Assembly: GCA_903916735.1 (NCBI GenBank)
Contig: CAIWXX010000076.1
Location: forward strand, 1-64,000
Source of the DNA: an uncultured Acidobacteriota bacterium
GTDB lineage: Bacteria > Acidobacteriota > CAIWXX01
Length of the DNA stretch: 64,000 nucleotides
Reading direction: 5' to 3'
Positions 63,936 to 64,000 of the stretch are shown one piece after another; positions within the stretch are counted from its first letter, which is position 1; every line of letters begins with the position of its first letter. The translations under genes were made by a program, and so were the position numbers. The notes under the pieces are model-generated. The model was given only the letters and a program-made list of their open reading frames with translations, was not told the DNA's origin and did not search any database.

Positions 63936-64000
63936 ATGATGAAAAATGTCATCTCTCCAGGCGTTGATTGCAGCACACTCGTCGACCTGCTTCGTTCAAG
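63936..64000 (+). CDS. Start of a gene cut by the window edge
   Basis: ATGATG at 63936 has GGAG about 10 nt upstream, and the frame stays open to the end: 'MMKNVISPGVDCSTLVDLLR'. 'STLVDLLR' is how many fatty-acyl-AMP ligases begin, which makes such an enzyme a weak guess. Only 21 codons are visible. Confidence 0.35.
   Translation, partial: MMKNVISPGVDCSTLVDLLRS

Overview
The window looks like chromosome from a GC-rich Gram-negative bacterium. Signs of an outer membrane are lipoprotein signals, HlyD-type periplasmic adaptors and a MacB-type permease. Several genes start at TTG or GTG behind strong ribosome-binding sites. I cannot fix the phylum; a soil or sediment lineage such as Acidobacteriota or a neighbouring uncultured phylum would fit, but this is a guess.

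Left chromosomal part (1-15 kb). After a serine-recombinase remnant and a small lipoprotein gene comes a SAM-I riboswitch with its own terminator. It sits ahead of a trans-sulfuration enzyme gene, followed by aspartokinase (lysC), aspartate-semialdehyde dehydrogenase (asd) and an unknown HAD-like gene, so the aspartate-to-methionine branch appears to be grouped here. A PAS/GAF sensor without an ATPase domain, a tungsten-type aldehyde:ferredoxin oxidoreductase and a membrane SGNH hydrolase follow, then a stretch of gene wreckage and a GIY-YIG gene.

Mobile island (about 15.2-44.7 kb). A 60-bp perfect direct repeat (16471-16530 and 44651-44710) contains the 3' part of a tRNA-Asn gene. The complete tRNA and a tyrosine integrase lie at the right end. 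The 28-kb element between the repeats has a left half that is a single leftward defence operon: a 59-aa protein, a DrmD-like SNF2 helicase, an Eco57I-type adenine methylase, an AbiEi/AbiEii pair, and a 1976-aa DEAH helicase. That helicase carries, in one chain, a helicase, a DUF1998/zinc region, a nuclease-like domain and a LexA/UmuD-like autoprotease. This resembles DISARM but with AbiE inserted and with DrmA, DrmB and nuclease roles apparently fused. The right half holds partition genes (parA broken), exonucleases, a PrimPol with an in-frame stop, a RepA-like ATPase, broken ERCC4 nuclease copies, an orphan type I-C CRISPR repeat, excisionase-like genes and the integrase. So the mobility and replication side is decaying while the defence operon is intact. 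Just outside the left repeat are the tail of a second integrase, a second copy of the 59-aa gene and the ruins of a DUF3883 SNF2 helicase: a previous island at the same tRNA.

Right chromosomal part (44.7-64 kb). An M3 peptidase is followed by a truncated pdhA remnant and a four-gene export operon (three HlyD-type adaptors plus one MacB-type permease, no ATPase). Then come gamma-glutamyltransferase, tRNA-Arg(CCG), a deleted glycosyltransferase pseudogene, an MFS transporter, a hydantoinase/oxoprolinase pair (hyuA, hyuB), a zinc-ribbon/FHA protein, a 1.7-kb stretch with no convincing gene, and the first codons of a new gene at the right edge.
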